A stretch of 64,000 bases of DNA from Thermogemmatispora aurantia (GTDB lineage Bacteria > Chloroflexota > Ktedonobacteria > Ktedonobacterales > Ktedonobacteraceae): contig NZ_BKZV01000003.1 in assembly GCF_008974285.1 (NCBI RefSeq), forward strand, positions 1 to 64,000, written 5' to 3'. A program made the position numbers and the translations under genes. The notes beneath the pieces are model-generated. The model ran no database searches. It saw only the letters and a program-made list of their open reading frames with translations, and was not told where the DNA came from. This document shows positions 24,647-33,109 of this stretch, piece after piece (position 1 is the first letter of the stretch; each line of letters begins with the position of its first letter).

Positions 24647-26938
24647 ATGGCAACGAACGCAGCAGAGAGAGAGAGGAGCAGTAAGCGCTTTTCGGAGAAG
24701 GCACGAGCTGAGGCCAGAGAGGCCGTCAGCCGGATCACGGCCCTCCTGGAAGGGCGCCCGCTGGTCAGAGGGATCACCATCGATGGGCCGGCCTCGCGCG
24801 ACCTAGATGATGCTCTCTGGCTGGAACCCCTGCCCACGGGGGGCACCCTCCTGCAAATCAGTATCGCCGATGTCGCCTCGCTGGTCACCCCGCAGCTCAC
24901 TCCCACGCTGGAGCATGAGGCACGAGAGCGGGCCTTCACACGTTATTACTCCAATCACACGGTACCCTTGCTGCCACGCTTGTTGAGCGAAGAACATCTC
25001 AGCCTGCGAGAGGGCCAGCGACGTCCAGCTGTGACCCTCATCCTGCCCTTCGACGCCACCTGGCAACCGGGTGAGCCGCGCCTGAGCCTCACCTGTCTGG
25101 CGAGCGTCAAACGCCTCTCGTACGCAGAAGCTGACACCTTGCTGGGCGAGGCGGATCATCCCCTGGGAACGATGCTGCGTAGCCTCTACCGCCTCGCCGA
25201 GCAGCTCTTTCAGCTACGGTGGGCCCGTGGTTCGCTCGCCCTCTACGATCTGCATCGAGGTTGGGCTACCAACGAAGAAGGCTTTCTCCTCCGTCTCAGC
25301 AGAGAGCAGCGGCATCGCTCCTATTTTCTCATACAGGAGTGCATGATCCTGGCCAACCAGCTCTTTGCTCAACTTCTGGCCCAGCGTGGTCTACCAGCCC
25401 TCTATCGCAACCACTGCTCCAAACCAATTGCCCCCGCGGGTGAAGCCCTGCGCGAGATGCTTGAGACGGCCCTCCTACGGCCCGACCAAGTCAGGCCGGA
25501 GCAGGTTAGCGCCACCATTCAGCTGGTCGTGGAGCGAGCCACCTATGCGCCAACCCTGCGCGGGCATTTTGGTCTCCAGCTACCAGCCTATCTGCATCTG
25601 ACATCACCACTGCGACGCTATGCCGACCTGGTCAATCAGCGCATCCTGCTCTCCCTCATGCAGAGCGAGAACGCCACGCCACTCCCCAGTCGCGAGGAGC
25701 TAGAGGAGATTGCCAGCCACCTCAACGAAATTGAACGCAGCCTGAAGGCGGAGAAACCAGCCTACTTCCTTTCGCTCTACGAACAGCAACTGCAGCGGCA
25801 GGTTGAGGAGGCGCTGGCTCAGGGAGGCGAGCATCCCCGTCCTCTGGCCGGGCTGGATGCGCGACGCTTTCACAGCCTCGTGCGTATCGCGGCGCAATCG
25901 CAGCTGTTGCCCCCGGTCATTGAAGAAGAGATTCTGGCTCGTTTGCACGAAGACGCCCTTGGTCCTCATGATCTCTTTACCTTGCTTTTTCGTTTCACGA
26001 CCACCGGTCGGAACTGGGAGCGCGTCAAGCGGGCCGCCCTTTCCTCCCTCTGTCGCCAGCCGCAGCACGCAATCAGCCTGCTCGCCATGGGACAGCAAAT
26101 ACTGGGCTGGGAGGCCCCAGCCTATGAGGAGCAGACCCTCTTTGGCAGTGGAGGGCAGCCTTGCTTTAGCGCCTGCGTCAGCCTGCGCCTGGCCGACCAG
26201 TGCTATCGCTCGGCAACATATCGGGTCCAGCGTAAGGATCGGGCGCGTCAGCTGGCCAGTGCTGATCTGCTGGTCAGAATGAGCGGCTTCGAACTGGAGG
26301 AGATCGCGCCTCTGCTGAAAGCGGCTTCCGATCTGCGCTGTCTCGCTGCCAGCAAGGAGGAACAGGGTGCAGAGCGAGCGAGACAGGCGCAGGATCAAAG
26401 CCCAGAGCCACCGCTTGCCGAGGTCAACTACAAGGGCACCTTGCAGGAGCTGGCACACAGTCATCGGTGGGGAACACCGCTCTACCGTCTGCTCGCTCAC
26501 AATGGACCAGCCCATGCACCTCACTTTACGGCGGAGTGTGAGCTGCTCATCGCTGGCGAGCGCTACAGCGCTAGCGGTCATGGCCCAAGCCGGGCCCGTG
26601 CCGAACAAGCAGCGGCCAGGAATCTCTTACAGTGTCTGCCTCTCCAACCAGAGCAGCGCCAGGCTCTGCTGGGACCATCCGAGCGCTCGGCAATGCGTCT
26701 ACTGAACGAGCTGCTGCAGCGTCAGCGCATCGAGCGCGCCGAGTATGCCTATGAGCAGAGCGGATCACCCCAGGAACCGCGCTTCATCTGCACCTGCACC
26801 GTTACCTTGCCTTCAGGGGAAGCACTCCGGGCTCTCGCTCAGGGACGGACCAAGCGCGCTGCTGCCAGAGCGGCAGCCCTGAATATGCTCAAAGCCTTGC
26901 GCACCCAGGCGGATGAGCAAGGCTTTGAGAACCACTGA
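24647..26938 (+). CDS. RNB-domain exoribonuclease with three dsRBD-like modules
   Basis: A 763-aa protein of the RNase II/R superfamily. The RNB domain (about 36-345) starts almost at the N-terminus and has the acidic centre DGPASRDLDDALW (Asp46, Asp52, Asp54, Asp55), SIADVASLV and the closing motif SPLRRYADLVNQR. The usual N-terminal cold-shock domains are absent, and I see no C-terminal S1 domain. Instead, three segments look like double-stranded RNA-binding domains at about 474-545, 590-662 and 681-752, each ending with the Ala-rich K/R helix (RARAEQAAARNLLQCL, KRAAARAAALNMLKAL). It should degrade RNA 3' to 5'. The ATG at 24647 follows GAGGAAGCAGG. Confidence 0.88.
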   Translation: MATNAAERERSSKRFSEKARAEAREAVSRITALLEGRPLVRGITIDGPASRDLDDALWLEPLPTGGTLLQISIADVASLVTPQLTPTLEHEARERAFTRYYSNHTVPLLPRLLSEEHLSLREGQRRPAVTLILPFDATWQPGEPRLSLTCLASVKRLSYAEADTLLGEADHPLGTMLRSLYRLAEQLFQLRWARGSLALYDLHRGWATNEEGFLLRLSREQRHRSYFLIQECMILANQLFAQLLAQRGLPALYRNHCSKPIAPAGEALREMLETALLRPDQVRPEQVSATIQLVVERATYAPTLRGHFGLQLPAYLHLTSPLRRYADLVNQRILLSLMQSENATPLPSREELEEIASHLNEIERSLKAEKPAYFLSLYEQQLQRQVEEALAQGGEHPRPLAGLDARRFHSLVRIAAQSQLLPPVIEEEILARLHEDALGPHDLFTLLFRFTTTGRNWERVKRAALSSLCRQPQHAISLLAMGQQILGWEAPAYEEQTLFGSGGQPCFSACVSLRLADQCYRSATYRVQRKDRARQLASADLLVRMSGFELEEIAPLLKAASDLRCLAASKEEQGAERARQAQDQSPEPPLAEVNYKGTLQELAHSHRWGTPLYRLLAHNGPAHAPHFTAECELLIAGERYSASGHGPSRARAEQAAARNLLQCLPLQPEQRQALLGPSERSAMRLLNELLQRQRIERAEYAYEQSGSPQEPRFICTCTVTLPSGEALRALAQGRTKRAAARAAALNMLKALRTQADEQGFENH

Positions 26939-26966
26939 GCGTGTCGAGAGAGCAGGGCACAGAGAC

Positions 26967-27488
26967 TCAGTCAGAGAGAAGCGTAGCGTGTAAAGGAATA
27001 GCCTTCTCGATCGTCTGCCCCACGGGTGAGGTACGCAGTACGTGCTGATGGAGTTCTTCAAGCACTTCCTGCGGAGCGTCGGCCTTCAGGTGGATACGCA
27101 CCTCGATTCCAGTGTAGCCGGCATGCCCTTCGCGGAGACCAAGAAATACGGGCAAATCGATGTGGCCCTCGAGTTCGACGCGCAGCTCCTGAATCTGGAT
27201 GCCGCGCAGAGATGCATTGGCGGTATAACCGATGGCTAGACAGCTTCCCAGCGCGCCGAGCAGCTGCTCTACCGGATTGGGGGCGGTATCACTGCCGCCC
27301 AGGGCCTTCGGCTCATCGGCATAGCTGGGGGGCAGGTCACGGATGCGAATCTCATTCAGGAAGCCACCTCTCCAGGTGACCTCAGCTCTCCAGAGGGTAT
27401 CACCAGCCGCCGGCTCGTTCTGCAGTTTCGTACGCAGGGCCGCGATAGCTGCACTATCGACACCGTTGACCGTCGCAGATGTACTCAC
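26967..27488 (-). CDS. OsmC-family protein lacking the second redox Cys
   Basis: A 173-aa OsmC/Ohr-fold protein. It has NEIRIRDLPPSY, GGSDTAPNPVEQLLGALGSC (first Cys) and the C-terminal TSPVGQTIEKAIPLH. In OsmC and Ohr peroxidases the second Cys lies in a CPV motif; here this position is Ser, so a Cys-based peroxidase cycle looks broken. It may act as a thiol-independent or binding protein. The GTG at 27488 follows GGAGG at 5 bp; a TTG at 27500 is the alternative. An inverted repeat (27497-27534) lies directly over the ribosome site. Confidence 0.85.
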   Translation of the reverse strand: MSTSATVNGVDSAAIAALRTKLQNEPAAGDTLWRAEVTWRGGFLNEIRIRDLPPSYADEPKALGGSDTAPNPVEQLLGALGSCLAIGYTANASLRGIQIQELRVELEGHIDLPVFLGLREGHAGYTGIEVRIHLKADAPQEVLEELHQHVLRTSPVGQTIEKAIPLHATLLSD

Positions 27489-27496
27489 CTGGACCT

Positions 27497-27534
27497 CCAA
27501 AATTGACTTAATAGATCAAGAAAATCAATTTTGG
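27497..27534 (-). promoter_or_regulatory. 10-bp inverted repeat, putative operator
   Basis: CCAAAATTGA (27497-27506) and TCAATTTTGG (27525-27534) are perfect arms with an 18-bp AT-rich spacer, immediately upstream of the OsmC start. Such AT-rich dyads are typical of MarR- or TetR-type sites, but no regulator gene is adjacent. Confidence 0.55.
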
Positions 27535-27695
27535 GGTAAGTATATGGCAAGGGGCGGTCTTCTGTCAAGGGGAGAAGGCAGGGGAGATCAGAAAGGCGCG
27601 CTTTTCCACAGGCGCCTGGAGCCGGAGCAGGCGGAAAAGCGCGCCGCCAACAGTGAGCTGGTTACTTGCTATCAGGAAAGTGCTGAACAGGCCAG

Positions 27696-29120
27696 CTAGC
27701 CTGTCGTATAGGTCACGGGCGTATAGGCGCTTGGGCAGGATGAGCCACAGCTACTGGGATAACTAAAGTAGTAGATGCGCCCATTGTTGATCAGCTGGTC
27801 GGTAACGTCATAGACCCGGATGGCATACTGGCTGCCCCCTGGCGTCGTGGGCAGGATCACATAATCGTTGCCCATATCGGCATCCATCTGGGCGTGGACC
27901 CAGGTCCCGTTTTGATAGTAGTCGACCCCGTGGATGCCGTTGGCCAGGTGTGTGATGGAGATCGCCGACCAGTAGGGATTAGCACCCTGCAGGAAGGCAA
28001 TATGGATATCGCCCGTGTAGTTAGGAGCCGGGATGAACTGCCAGCTGATCTGGCGATTGTTCCAGGCGTTGGGATACATATTGCCCACCGGCTGGCCATT
28101 GATCTGGAACTGATTCAAGGCGCGCTGGACAATGTCCAGGTGATAGGGATCGTCACGGCACCAGGCATTGCCATCCTGGCAGCTATCGGCCACCACCAGG
28201 TCGAGGGTGGCACCGGTATACTGATCGTTGACCCAGCTCCCATTGCGGCAGAAGGGCTGGTTCGGAGCACCGTCGTTAATGCCGGTACAATAGGCACCAA
28301 TTGTCACGCGGACCCAGCGCCCGCAGTTGAGGCCGTTGTCGAAGACGCCGATCTTACTGGCATTCTGGGCCGAGATCGGGCGCGGGAGGTAGGTACTATA
28401 GTCACCCGGCGTATTTTGCACGTTAAGGGCCACGTAGTAAGGCGAGTCGATGTAGCCGTCGGGAACTCCGCATCCCCCATAGGGACTTCCCACGCCAGAG
28501 AACCAGGTCGCATTACCGGTGTGCACGCCATCCAGTGGTAAGGGTGTGGTCGGAACGCCTGGAATCCCCGGTGTCGGCGTTGTGCTGGCGGTGGCTGTTG
28601 GCGTCAAGGCCGGGGTTGGCGTTGGCGTAGGAGAGGGGGTTGTGCCCGCTGTAGGCGTCGGGGTGCTGCCTGGTGTTGCCGTCGCGCTGACTCCGCTGTT
28701 GCAGGCATTGCCGTTCACCGCGAAGGCGGTCGGCACAGGGTTACTCGTGGTCCAGGTGCCATTGAAACCAGGGTTGACAGTCCCGTTTGCCGGAACGCTC
28801 CCGTTCCAGCTGGCGTTGGTGACGGTCACGTCCTGCCCCGATTGGCTGAAGGTCCCATTCCAGCCCTGGGTGACACTCTGGCCCGCTGCCGGGAACGTAA
28901 AGGTCAGTGTCCAGCCGTTCCAGGCGGTGCCACTCGTATTCTGAATGACGATGTTGGCGCCGAAGCCGCCGGACCACTGGCTGGTAATGGTGTAGGAGAC
29001 CTGACAGTACGAGTCGGCATAGCTGACCCTGGCCCGGCTCAGGAGACCGGCTACCAGCGAGCACATGACCACGACGGTCAGGCCGATCAATAGGAAGCGC
29101 GAGCGTCCAATACTCCTCAT
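27696..29120 (-). CDS. Secreted CBM2-expansin-like protein
   Basis: A 474-aa exported protein. Signal peptide: residues 1 to about 35 (FLLIGLTVVVMCSLVAGL). CBM2 (about 38-140) has SYCQVSYTITSQWSGGFGAN, WNGWTLTFTFPA and a closing Cys. A Thr/Pro-rich linker spans about 140-200. The C-terminal part is expansin-like: a double-psi barrel with GNATWF, VVADSC and the Asp of PYHLDIVQRALNQF, then a second domain with WQFIPAP, YWSAISITHLANGIHGVDYY and RVYDVTDQLI matching bacterial expansin domain 2. Expansins loosen cellulose without hydrolysis, and the CBM2 would target it. The ATG at 29120 has AAGGAG 7 bp upstream. Confidence 0.9.
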   Translation of the reverse strand: MRSIGRSRFLLIGLTVVVMCSLVAGLLSRARVSYADSYCQVSYTITSQWSGGFGANIVIQNTSGTAWNGWTLTFTFPAAGQSVTQGWNGTFSQSGQDVTVTNASWNGSVPANGTVNPGFNGTWTTSNPVPTAFAVNGNACNSGVSATATPGSTPTPTAGTTPSPTPTPTPALTPTATASTTPTPGIPGVPTTPLPLDGVHTGNATWFSGVGSPYGGCGVPDGYIDSPYYVALNVQNTPGDYSTYLPRPISAQNASKIGVFDNGLNCGRWVRVTIGAYCTGINDGAPNQPFCRNGSWVNDQYTGATLDLVVADSCQDGNAWCRDDPYHLDIVQRALNQFQINGQPVGNMYPNAWNNRQISWQFIPAPNYTGDIHIAFLQGANPYWSAISITHLANGIHGVDYYQNGTWVHAQMDADMGNDYVILPTTPGGSQYAIRVYDVTDQLINNGRIYYFSYPSSCGSSCPSAYTPVTYTTG

Positions 29121-29525
29121 TCCGCTTCTCCTTGCACAGTAAGGCCAGTCGTGAGCCAGGGTGGTGGGACGATCATCATGGGCTGGCCGGCCCTGACGCC
29201 GTCTACCGCCCCAGCTCAGGGTCTTCCTGCCCCAGTATAGAGGAAAAGAAGCTGTCACAGCCAGAGCAAGTAGCAGTCACCTGCAAGACAGTGGCACGCG
29301 ATAGCGGCGGACTGGGCCCGCCCGGTCGATCTGCGCAGGTTGAGGCGGTCAGGCATGGTACAATACAAGGCAGCCAGGCTAAGGAGGAGCAGGGGCAGGG
29401 ACCTGCCCATCTTCCCTCGCGCCAGCCGGGCCGAGCGAGCTGCCAGGATCTGTGGCTCGATAGGCTCAGAAGGAGGGAGGGAGCAAAACACCATCAAGCT
29501 GAGGTGACAAACAAGGAGTGTAGCG
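29121..29525. other. 405-bp divergent intergenic region
   Basis: It holds the promoters of the expansin-like gene (minus) and an OsmC gene (plus). A TACAAT (29359-29364) could serve the plus strand. I do not find the LacI-type operator seen at 287-318. Confidence 0.4.
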
Positions 29526-29963
29526 ATGACGCTGACCGTGGCAGCGCGACTGCGCTTGCAGGAGAACATGACCTTCCTGGCGGAGACAGCCAGCGGAAAA
29601 CTGTTGCCGTTAACAGCAGCTGCCGAGCAGGGAGGAGCCGAAGAGAAACTGCGCCCGATGGAGCTGCTGCCGCTGGCTCTGGGGGCCTGCACTGGCATCA
29701 CAGTTCTGTCCATTCTACGCAAAAAACGTCTGCAAATTACCTCTTATGAGGTCGTTGTCCATAGTGAGCGGGCAGAGCACCACCCACGTGTCTTTACCGC
29801 CTTTCATGTGGAACATCGTATCGCAGGCGTTGCTCTTGGACAGGAGGTGATTGAACGAGCTATTGAACTCAGCGAAACAAAATATTGCCCCGTGAGCGCC
29901 ATGCTGCGAGCGGCGGCCCCGATCACACACAGCGTGACGCTCCTGACCCCCGGCGAGCCGTAG
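29526..29963 (+). CDS. OsmC-family redox protein (both Cys present)
   Basis: A 145-aa OsmC/Ohr-fold protein. The first Cys is in PLALGACTGITV and the second in KYCPVSAML; both peroxidatic and resolving positions are kept, unlike in the paralogue at 26967-27488. It likely detoxifies organic hydroperoxides in the cytoplasm. The ATG at 29526 has AAGGAG 7 bp upstream. It is divergent from the CBM2-expansin gene. Confidence 0.88.
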   Translation: MTLTVAARLRLQENMTFLAETASGKLLPLTAAAEQGGAEEKLRPMELLPLALGACTGITVLSILRKKRLQITSYEVVVHSERAEHHPRVFTAFHVEHRIAGVALGQEVIERAIELSETKYCPVSAMLRAAAPITHSVTLLTPGEP

Positions 29964-30059
29964 CATGCCTGGCCTGGGTCAGCTAAGGACTCCCTCGTTT
30001 GAGCAGCAGTGTGAGCCGGTTTGAACGGTTGGGGGGCTACAAAGGGGCTAGAAAGAGGC

Positions 30060-30088
30060 TTGTCAGAGGCCCTCGGAAACGGTATGAT
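30060..30088 (+). promoter_or_regulatory. Promoter for the small HTH gene
   Basis: TTGTCA (30060-30065), a 17-bp spacer and TATGAT (30083-30088). The leader to the start codon at 30314 is about 220 nt. Confidence 0.6.
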
Positions 30089-30313
30089 AGACGCATCTCG
30101 ATGCCAATGCTGCAGACACAGAATACCGTCGTGGCGGTTCCAGGGCGCGAGAGGGGCCAGCCCTGTGGTGTGCTGGTGAGAAAGGCAAGCAATCCCTGCT
30201 CCAAAGGGGACGCCAGGCGGGGGCAGCCCTGGGTGTCTGTCCCCTCCCCTTTCTCCTCTCTTTTCCCTGGAAGCGGTTGTGTCGGACCGGTTGTCTGCGA
30301 AGGAGAGAAGGTT

Positions 30314-30514
30314 ATGGATCGACATCTGGAAGTGGAAGAACTGCTCACAATCAGCGAAGTCGCACAGCTCTTGAGGGTCGATGCTACCACGGTCAGACGC
30401 TGGGTCAAGGAGGGCTTGCTAGAGGGGGTGCGCCTGCCTCGGGCCAGCCAGCGCCAGAGTTATCGTATTAAGCGCTCAACGCTGGAACGGCTCTTAGGTG
30501 AGGGGCAGAAGTAG
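30314..30514 (+). CDS. Small helix-turn-helix DNA-binding protein (excisionase/BldC type)
   Basis: A 66-aa protein that is almost entirely a MerR/excisionase-type winged HTH: LLTISEVAQLLRVDATTVRR then WVKEGLLEGVRLPRASQRQ. It resembles stand-alone BldC-like regulators rather than phage excisionases, since no integrase is nearby. The ATG at 30314 follows AAGGAG. A long 5' leader (about 220 nt) suggests post-transcriptional control, or a different in-frame start that I cannot support. Confidence 0.82.
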   Translation: MDRHLEVEELLTISEVAQLLRVDATTVRRWVKEGLLEGVRLPRASQRQSYRIKRSTLERLLGEGQK

Positions 30515-30973
30515 CGTCGCACCCACCGTAACTGGTGACTGCAGATAGCTAGTGTGCGGGCTGATGGTCGTGAATGGCTGGTGACGACTACGGGTGGAAT
30601 TGGAATAGTTGCCCCTCTAAGATCGAGCAAAGTACAGCCTGCGATCGCAGTCAGAGGGACTCTAGGCATGGTGGTCGGTGTCTCTCTACTATTTCTCTCC
30701 TCTGTCGAGGAAGGGCTATTTGTCTAATAGGGGCGTGTCCCCTGGTTGCTGTGGCATCGAGTCGTTTTGTTGCCAGCAGTGAGAGGGAGGCAAAAGCGAC
30801 CGTGGTGAAGCGAAACAGGGAGCGCCCCCTGATCAATCTTTCCGAATGCTGATTGTTCGCTTCGCTTGTTTTCGGGCCAAGAGTTGTGATGCTACCTGGC
30901 GATGAGGCCGGGTAGCTTCTCTTCTGTGCACCACGGGCGGGCCCGGTAGGATGGATGGGGCCGGCTGGCTTTT
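30515..30973. other. 460-bp convergent intergenic region with hairpin
   Basis: GCTACCTGG...CCGGGTAGC (30891-30916) forms a near-perfect 9-bp stem that could terminate transcription between the HTH gene and the convergent DUF1232 gene. Open frames here have no ribosome site. Confidence 0.45.
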
Positions 30974-31378
30974 TCAGTGACCTGGTATGAGATGAGACTT
31001 GCTAAGCACCCAGAGCAAGAAGAGGACGCTGAGTCCCCAGAGCGCCAGCACCAGAAAGATTCCTCCTCGAAAGTGAGGCTTCTCCTGAGCCTGAACGGCG
31101 CGTGCACGGGCCCGGCTCTCCTCTAGAATAGCAGGCGGCAGGAGCTTGATGGCCAGAAGAATTCCGAGCGGCAGAATGACCAGATCATCGAGATAGCCGA
31201 CGACCGGGATGCAGTCAGGGATCAGGTCAACCGGGCTGAAGGCATAGCTCAGGAGACCAAGAAGCAGCAGGCGGTGGTACCAGGGCAGGCGCGGATCACG
31301 ATAGGCCAGGAGAAGGGCATGGACTTCTTGCCGCAGTTGACGGACGCGCGCTTGCCAGCGCGCTCTGAAGGCTTGCAT
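30974..31378 (-). CDS. DUF1232 (YkvA-like) membrane protein
   Basis: A 134-aa protein. The DUF1232 core is WYHRLLLLGLLSYAFSPVDL then IPDCIPVVGYLDDLVILPLG, at residues about 33-75. A second hydrophobic segment, GIFLVLALWGLSVLFLLWVL, is near the C-terminus. Function of the family is unknown. The ATG at 31378 follows TTGGAGG at 4 bp. A Trp/Arg-rich amphipathic N-terminus precedes the core. Confidence 0.85.
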   Translation of the reverse strand: MQAFRARWQARVRQLRQEVHALLLAYRDPRLPWYHRLLLLGLLSYAFSPVDLIPDCIPVVGYLDDLVILPLGILLAIKLLPPAILEESRARARAVQAQEKPHFRGGIFLVLALWGLSVLFLLWVLSKSHLIPGH

Positions 31379-31659
31379 CGTTCCTCCAACACTTCCCTCA
31401 ACGGTCTCTCCCTTTCAGTATACGTGCCGCGGCAAGCCGCCGCGCTCCCAAACTGGACCCTTCAGTAATCCAGTCACCGAGGCAGCACGTATGTGCTCAA
31501 TGTCAGGATAGGGAGAGTCGCTACAGTGCAGATCAATAGGCCGGCCCCTGGTGCGGCTATCTCTCTTCTCGTTACCTTGGTCGGTCTGACTGACGGGAGG
31601 GGCGCAACCGTTGGCAGCCAGCTTACCCACTACTCTGATGGAGATGAGGAAGACGAAGC

Positions 31660-32433
31660 ATGTTCGATCCCGTACACGATTCACAGCTAGCTAGCCAGCA
31701 GCCTGGCCTCCGGGGGAAGGAGTCAGCCACTGCCAGGACCAGGGTCCCGGCACGCCGGGCCTTCTTACGCCGCTCGTTGACAGGGATGGTGCTGGCGGTA
31801 CCCGTTGGGGGCTTGCTGGCGGCCTGCGGCTCCGGCTCGACGATGACAGGTTCGGCCTCGATGCCGACCAGTGCGGCCACGTCAGCACCATCATCCCCAG
31901 TGCGCATGCTCTCGCTCGCTGCGGTGGCTGATAGTGGCTCGGCCTTCCGCGAGATTATGCAGGATGAGAATGCCCACGTGACCTTTCTGCAGCAGGCCCT
32001 AACCAAGGCAGGCGTCCAGCCTCGCCCCAAGCCAACCTTTAAGAACCTGGAGCAGATGGACGTCCAGGCATTCGCTCAGTTGGCCCAAACCTTCGAGAAC
32101 GTTGGCGTGGGAGCCTATTTGATGGCGGCCCCGGCTATCGCCACCAAAGCCTATCTGGCCGCCGCTGGTTCGATTCTGACAGTGGAGGCACGCCACGCCG
32201 GCTTCCTCGATGCCTTGCTCAATAAGCCGCTGAGCCCCAATGGTGCCTTCGACAAGCCGCTCTCGCAAGCCGAGATTGTGAACGCCGTCTCGCCTTTCAT
32301 CGCCAGCCTCAATGGGGGCACTGATCCCTCGACCTCTCTCAAGAACGATGCGGCTATTCTGAATTTCGCTCTCCTCCTGGAGTTCCTGGAGGCCGAATTT
32401 TATAATGTGAACGTACCAAAGTTCTTCAAATAA
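31660..32433 (+). CDS. Exported ferritin-like domain lipoprotein
   Basis: A 257-aa protein. The N-terminus has a twin-arginine-like RRAFLRRSLTGMV, a hydrophobic stretch and a lipobox LAAC, followed by a Ser/Thr linker. The remainder is a four-helix ferritin-like domain of the Ferritin_2 type: REIMQDENAHVTFLQQALTK, FENVGVGAYLMAAPAI, LTVEARHAGFLDALL and LLEFLEAEFYN. The conserved Glu/His pairs could bind a di-iron centre, but the fold is also found in metal-free stress proteins. Start at 31660, after GAGGAAGACGAAGC. Confidence 0.82.
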   Translation: MFDPVHDSQLASQQPGLRGKESATARTRVPARRAFLRRSLTGMVLAVPVGGLLAACGSGSTMTGSASMPTSAATSAPSSPVRMLSLAAVADSGSAFREIMQDENAHVTFLQQALTKAGVQPRPKPTFKNLEQMDVQAFAQLAQTFENVGVGAYLMAAPAIATKAYLAAAGSILTVEARHAGFLDALLNKPLSPNGAFDKPLSQAEIVNAVSPFIASLNGGTDPSTSLKNDAAILNFALLLEFLEAEFYNVNVPKFFK

Positions 32434-32508
32434 CGCTCTCTTCGCTCCTCTCCTTCTGGGGAGAAACGTCGCTGGCAAGGACACGGGGGGGTGGGAGGAG
32501 CGGGCTGG

Positions 32509-32609
32509 GCGCCGGACGCCAGGCCTGTGAAGATAGCGGTTGGTCAGGCGCTGCCGGAAAGGCCGCCTGCCACCCACTTCCTTCGCTCACTGGCGTCCAG
32601 CGCTTTTTT
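32509..32609 (+). terminator. Long-range structured terminator with T6
   Basis: GCGCCGGACGCCAG (32509-32522) pairs with CTGGCGTCCAGCGC (32590-32603), 13 of 14 bp, directly followed by TTTTTT. Nested inside, CAGGCG (32545-32550) pairs with CGCCTG (32564-32569), and GCC/GGC close a GGAAA loop. It terminates the ferritin-like gene and may be a regulatory RNA element. Confidence 0.6.
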
Positions 32610-33109
32610 GTTTGGGGGAGACCAGAGAGGGGCTGACCTCGATGAGCTAGAAGTGCTACCCTGCTGCTCAGCCTGCAAGGCACCACGGCCAGGGGCCTCC
32701 AGGACAGCCACCAGATCCGCAAATTGTGCAATATGACCAATAAACGAGAGGGAATCTTCAGCTATTCTGCCAATGACGGCGCTAAAAACGAGATGGTAAT
32801 GTATATTCACAAAAGGGAACTGTGCAGATTGACTAAAGGCTCTGCCGATCATCATTCTGGCCCGGGCAGACATTGACTGCAGAGCCAGAGACAGTCGATG
32901 GCTGCGAGTCGAGCCGACCGGAGCAGATCCCACAGCGCTGCTGCTGCCCCCGTTCCCCTGGACGCGGCAAGAGATCAGACCGAGGGAGGAGCGGTCGGGG
33001 AACAATGAGTGACGTTGCGCATCCTGCCGGTATGAGTGCGGCCCTGGACTAGACCAGCTCTGGTCTAGCGAGCTGGCTGCCTTGCTCCTCGAGGCGAGGG
33101 AGGATAACC
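32610..33109. other. 500-bp upstream region of the nitrate operon
   Basis: It includes an AT-rich patch at about 32715-32830 that is likely the operon promoter, although no clean -35/-10 pair stands out. A reading frame on the minus strand (32544-33131) has no ribosome site and a low-complexity composition. Confidence 0.4.
33049..33068 (+). promoter_or_regulatory. Palindromic site before the nitrate reductase gene
   Basis: CTAGACCAGCTCTGGTCTAG has perfect 9-bp arms and a 2-bp centre, 41 bp before the TTG start of the nitrate reductase. It could be a repressor/activator site or a short leader hairpin. Confidence 0.5.

Noticed and set aside
30314..30514. Excisionase of an integrated element
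   Set aside because: The HTH fits, but there is no integrase, att-like repeat or other mobile gene near it.
30574..30852. 92-codon plus-strand frame after the HTH gene
   Set aside because: No ribosome site; composition not protein-like.
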